Part shown: positions 62,101 through 64,000 of the stretch, piece after piece
Position numbering within the stretch: the first letter of the stretch is position 1
Layout: each line of letters starts with the position of its first letter
Assembly (NCBI GenBank): GCA_963820095.1
Contig: CAWFZA010000018.1
Location: forward strand, 1-64,000
From: Roseiarcus sp963820095
GTDB taxonomy: Bacteria > Pseudomonadota > Alphaproteobacteria > Rhizobiales > Beijerinckiaceae
Reading direction: 5' to 3'
Length of the DNA stretch: 64,000 nucleotides
The notes under the pieces: generated by a model
The model's database searches: none
What the model saw: only the letters and a program-made list of their open reading frames with translations
Told to the model about the DNA's origin: nothing
Program-made: the position numbers and the translations under genes

Positions 62101-64000
62101 ATGAACGACCTTTTCGGCGCGAGAGCGCCCCAGCGCGGCAAGCCGGCGCCGATCAACGGCAAGTCCGGAACCCGCAATGGAACGCCGGACGAAGCGAACT
62201 ACACCGCCGCCTCGATCGAAGTGCTCGAGGGGTTGGAACCGGTGCGCCGACGCCCCGGCATGTATATCGGCGGGACCGATTCCAACGCGCTTCACCACCT
62301 CTTCGCCGAAGTGATCGACAATGCGATGGACGAAGCGGTGGCGGGCCACGCGACCTTCATTGAGGTCAATCTCGAAGAGAGCGGCTATCTGAGCGTCACC
62401 GACAACGGCCGGGGCATGCCAGTCGACCCGCACCCCAAATTTCCGAAGAAATCGGCGCTCGAAGTCATCATGACCATGCTGCACGCGGGCGGCAAGTTCG
62501 ACAGCGGCGCCTATGAGACCTCGGGCGGTCTTCACGGGGTTGGCGTCTCGGTGGTGAATGCGTTGTCCGAGAAGCTCGAAGTCGAGGTCGCCCGCGGCCA
62601 GACGCTTTATCGGCAGACCTTCGCAAGGGGCAAGCCGACGAGCGGGCTCACAATCGTCGGCAAGACGCTCAATCGCCGCGGCACGAAGGTGCGCTTCCTG
62701 CCCGATCCGCAGATCTTCGGCGCTCAGGCGCGCTTCGACCCCGCGCGCGTGTTCAAGATGGCCCGCTCGAAGGCCTATCTGTTCGGAGGCGTCGAGATCC
62801 GATGGCGTTGTGCGCCTTCGCTCATCAGCGAGGCTTCGAAAGTCCCGGCGGAAGCCACATTTCATTTCCCGGGCGGCCTTCGGGACTATCTGGCGGCCGA
62901 TATCGAGGGACAGGAGCTGGTCGCCGACCAGGTTTTCACCGGCCGGGTCGACAAAGCAGGCAAGCATGGTTCGGTCGAATGGGCGATCGCCTGGCTCGCA
63001 GGCGAAGACGGTTTCGTCCACTCCTACTGCAACACCATCCCCACGTCCGATGGCGGGACGCATGAAGCGGGCCTTCGCACCGCCTTGTTGCGTGGGCTGA
63101 AGGATCACGCCGACCGCATCGGCCAGGGCAAACGTGCTGCGGCGCTGACGACCGACGACGTCATGGTGAGCTGCGCCGCGTTGATCTCCGTCTTTATCCG
63201 TGAACCCGAATTCCAGGGGCAGAACAAAGGCCGCCTGCAAACGGCCGAAGCCGCGCGATTGGTCGACGGCGTGCTTCGCGACGCATTCGACCACTGGCTT
63301 GCGGCGGCGCCAAGCCAGGCGGCCAAGCTTCTTGACTGGGGAATCGAGCGCGCCGAGGAACGCGTCCGCCGCCGCATGGAGAAGGAGGTCGCTCGCAAGA
63401 CCGCCGTGCGAAAGCTCCGACTTCCGGGCAAGCTGGCCGATTGCACCAATTCTTCGGCGCAAGGCTCTGAACTGTTTATCGTCGAGGGCGATTCCGCGGG
63501 CGGTTCCGCCAAGCAGGCGCGGGATCGCGCGTCGCAGGCTGTGCTGCCGCTCAGGGGCAAGATTCTCAACGTCGCCTCGGCGGCTCGCGATAAGCTCGCG
63601 CAAAATCAGCAGCTTTCGGATCTCATGCAGGCGCTCGGCGCGGGTTCCGGCTCTCACTACCGCTCGTCCGATCTCCGCTACGACAAGATCATCATCATGA
63701 CCGATGCGGACGTCGACGGCGCTCATATCGCCTCGCTTCTAATCACCTTCTTCTACCGGCAAACGCCGAAACTGATTGAGGAAGGGCACCTTTATCTCGC
63801 CGTTCCGCCGCTTTACCGGCTGACCCAGGGAGCGCGCTCTCTCTACGCCCGCGACGACGCCCACAAAGAGGAATTGCTGAAGTCGGGGTTCACCGGCCGT
63901 GGCGCGATCGAAGTCAGCCGCTTCAAGGGATTAGGCGAAATGCCGATGCGCGATTTGCGCGACACGACCATGGACCCGGCGAAGCGCACCCTGCTGCGCG
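62101..64000 (+). CDS. parE: DNA topoisomerase IV subunit B, 3' end outside window
   Basis: ATG 62101, open to the right edge. ATPase domain: RPGMYIGGTDSNALHHLFAE, VIDNAMDEAVAGHATFIEVN, LSVTDNGRGMPVDPHPKF, GGLHGVGVSVVNALSEKLEV. Toprim domain: LFIVEGDSAGGSAKQARDRA and IIIMTDADVDGAHIASLLIT. The C-terminal SRFKGLGEMPMRDLRDTTMD is present before the edge. ParE rather than GyrB is favoured by MNDLFGARA and by FIREPEFQGQNKGRLQTAEA, though these motifs do not separate the two rigorously. Essential for chromosome decatenation. Confidence 0.92.
   Translation, partial: MNDLFGARAPQRGKPAPINGKSGTRNGTPDEANYTAASIEVLEGLEPVRRRPGMYIGGTDSNALHHLFAEVIDNAMDEAVAGHATFIEVNLEESGYLSVTDNGRGMPVDPHPKFPKKSALEVIMTMLHAGGKFDSGAYETSGGLHGVGVSVVNALSEKLEVEVARGQTLYRQTFARGKPTSGLTIVGKTLNRRGTKVRFLPDPQIFGAQARFDPARVFKMARSKAYLFGGVEIRWRCAPSLISEASKVPAEATFHFPGGLRDYLAADIEGQELVADQVFTGRVDKAGKHGSVEWAIAWLAGEDGFVHSYCNTIPTSDGGTHEAGLRTALLRGLKDHADRIGQGKRAAALTTDDVMVSCAALISVFIREPEFQGQNKGRLQTAEAARLVDGVLRDAFDHWLAAAPSQAAKLLDWGIERAEERVRRRMEKEVARKTAVRKLRLPGKLADCTNSSAQGSELFIVEGDSAGGSAKQARDRASQAVLPLRGKILNVASAARDKLAQNQQLSDLMQALGAGSGSHYRSSDLRYDKIIIMTDADVDGAHIASLLITFFYRQTPKLIEEGHLYLAVPPLYRLTQGARSLYARDDAHKEELLKSGFTGRGAIEVSRFKGLGEMPMRDLRDTTMDPAKRTLLR

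Noticed and set aside
61966..63726. 586-codon minus-strand open frame
   Set aside because: It is antisense to parE; its plus strand contains all GHKL and toprim motifs. High GC makes such long shadow frames common.

Overview
The window is GC-rich alphaproteobacterial DNA. Rhizobiales/Hyphomicrobiales (Beijerinckiaceae, Methylocystaceae or Bradyrhizobium-like) is inferred from the style of DnaE, ParE, HemW, the split trpG-trpD-trpC cluster, DUF763, a tandem DUF4399 protein and rhizobial-type mobile genes. No species can be named from the sequence alone.

Layout. 1-24.9 kb is a decayed accessory region. It holds a broken toprim primase, its ATPase partner and a serine-recombinase tail; a secreted SUMF1 protein next to a C-X27-C repeat protein; remnants of IS630, IS256, IS5 and ISNCY elements; an ilvD remnant; a palindrome-controlled gene, small gene and tyrosine-integrase module; an XRE/ImmA-type regulatory operon; an inverted second copy of the ATPase; and a TIR-STAND-TPR defence-type gene that an IS5 element has split at about codon 9. 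At 25.0-28.75 kb lie dnaE and tRNA-Gln, whose 3' flank carries an exact 41-bp inverted copy of the recombinase tail found at 3.5 kb. 29.6-35.6 kb is an intact amide uptake and hydrolysis operon: a Tat-exported binding protein, two Liv/Urt-type permeases, two ATPases and formamidase FmdA. 35.7-49.1 kb is a divergent pair of sugar-type ABC operons with catabolic enzymes (D-threonine-aldolase-like, ArgE/DapE-like, COG3618-type amidohydrolase, PPOX, SDR, mutarotase-like); one importer is a permease-ATPase fusion. 49.2-64 kb is mostly housekeeping: Phd/VapC, HemW, P-II, YidB, GlsB, DUF763, an HD hydrolase, a NifU-type scaffold, ICMT-like, trpGDC, an Rrf2 regulator with an internally deleted methyltransferase, and parE running off the end.

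Sequence quality matters here. Essential or well-conserved genes (dnaE, tRNA-Gln, ABC genes, the HD hydrolase) carry single extra bases in short homopolymers, so many 'frameshifts' are probably sequencing or assembly errors. The accessory region has real decay as well: truncations, IS insertions and chimeric junctions.

The most interesting signals are the IS-split TIR-STAND gene, whose N-terminus can be reconstituted across the element; the tRNA-Gln/recombinase 41-bp scar; five CGTTT(A/G) boxes at 10-11 bp phasing beside a 15-bp perfect inverted repeat; four GTAC boxes at 12-13 bp spacing before the antitoxin gene; and the C-X27-C repeat protein beside a secreted SUMF1 protein.
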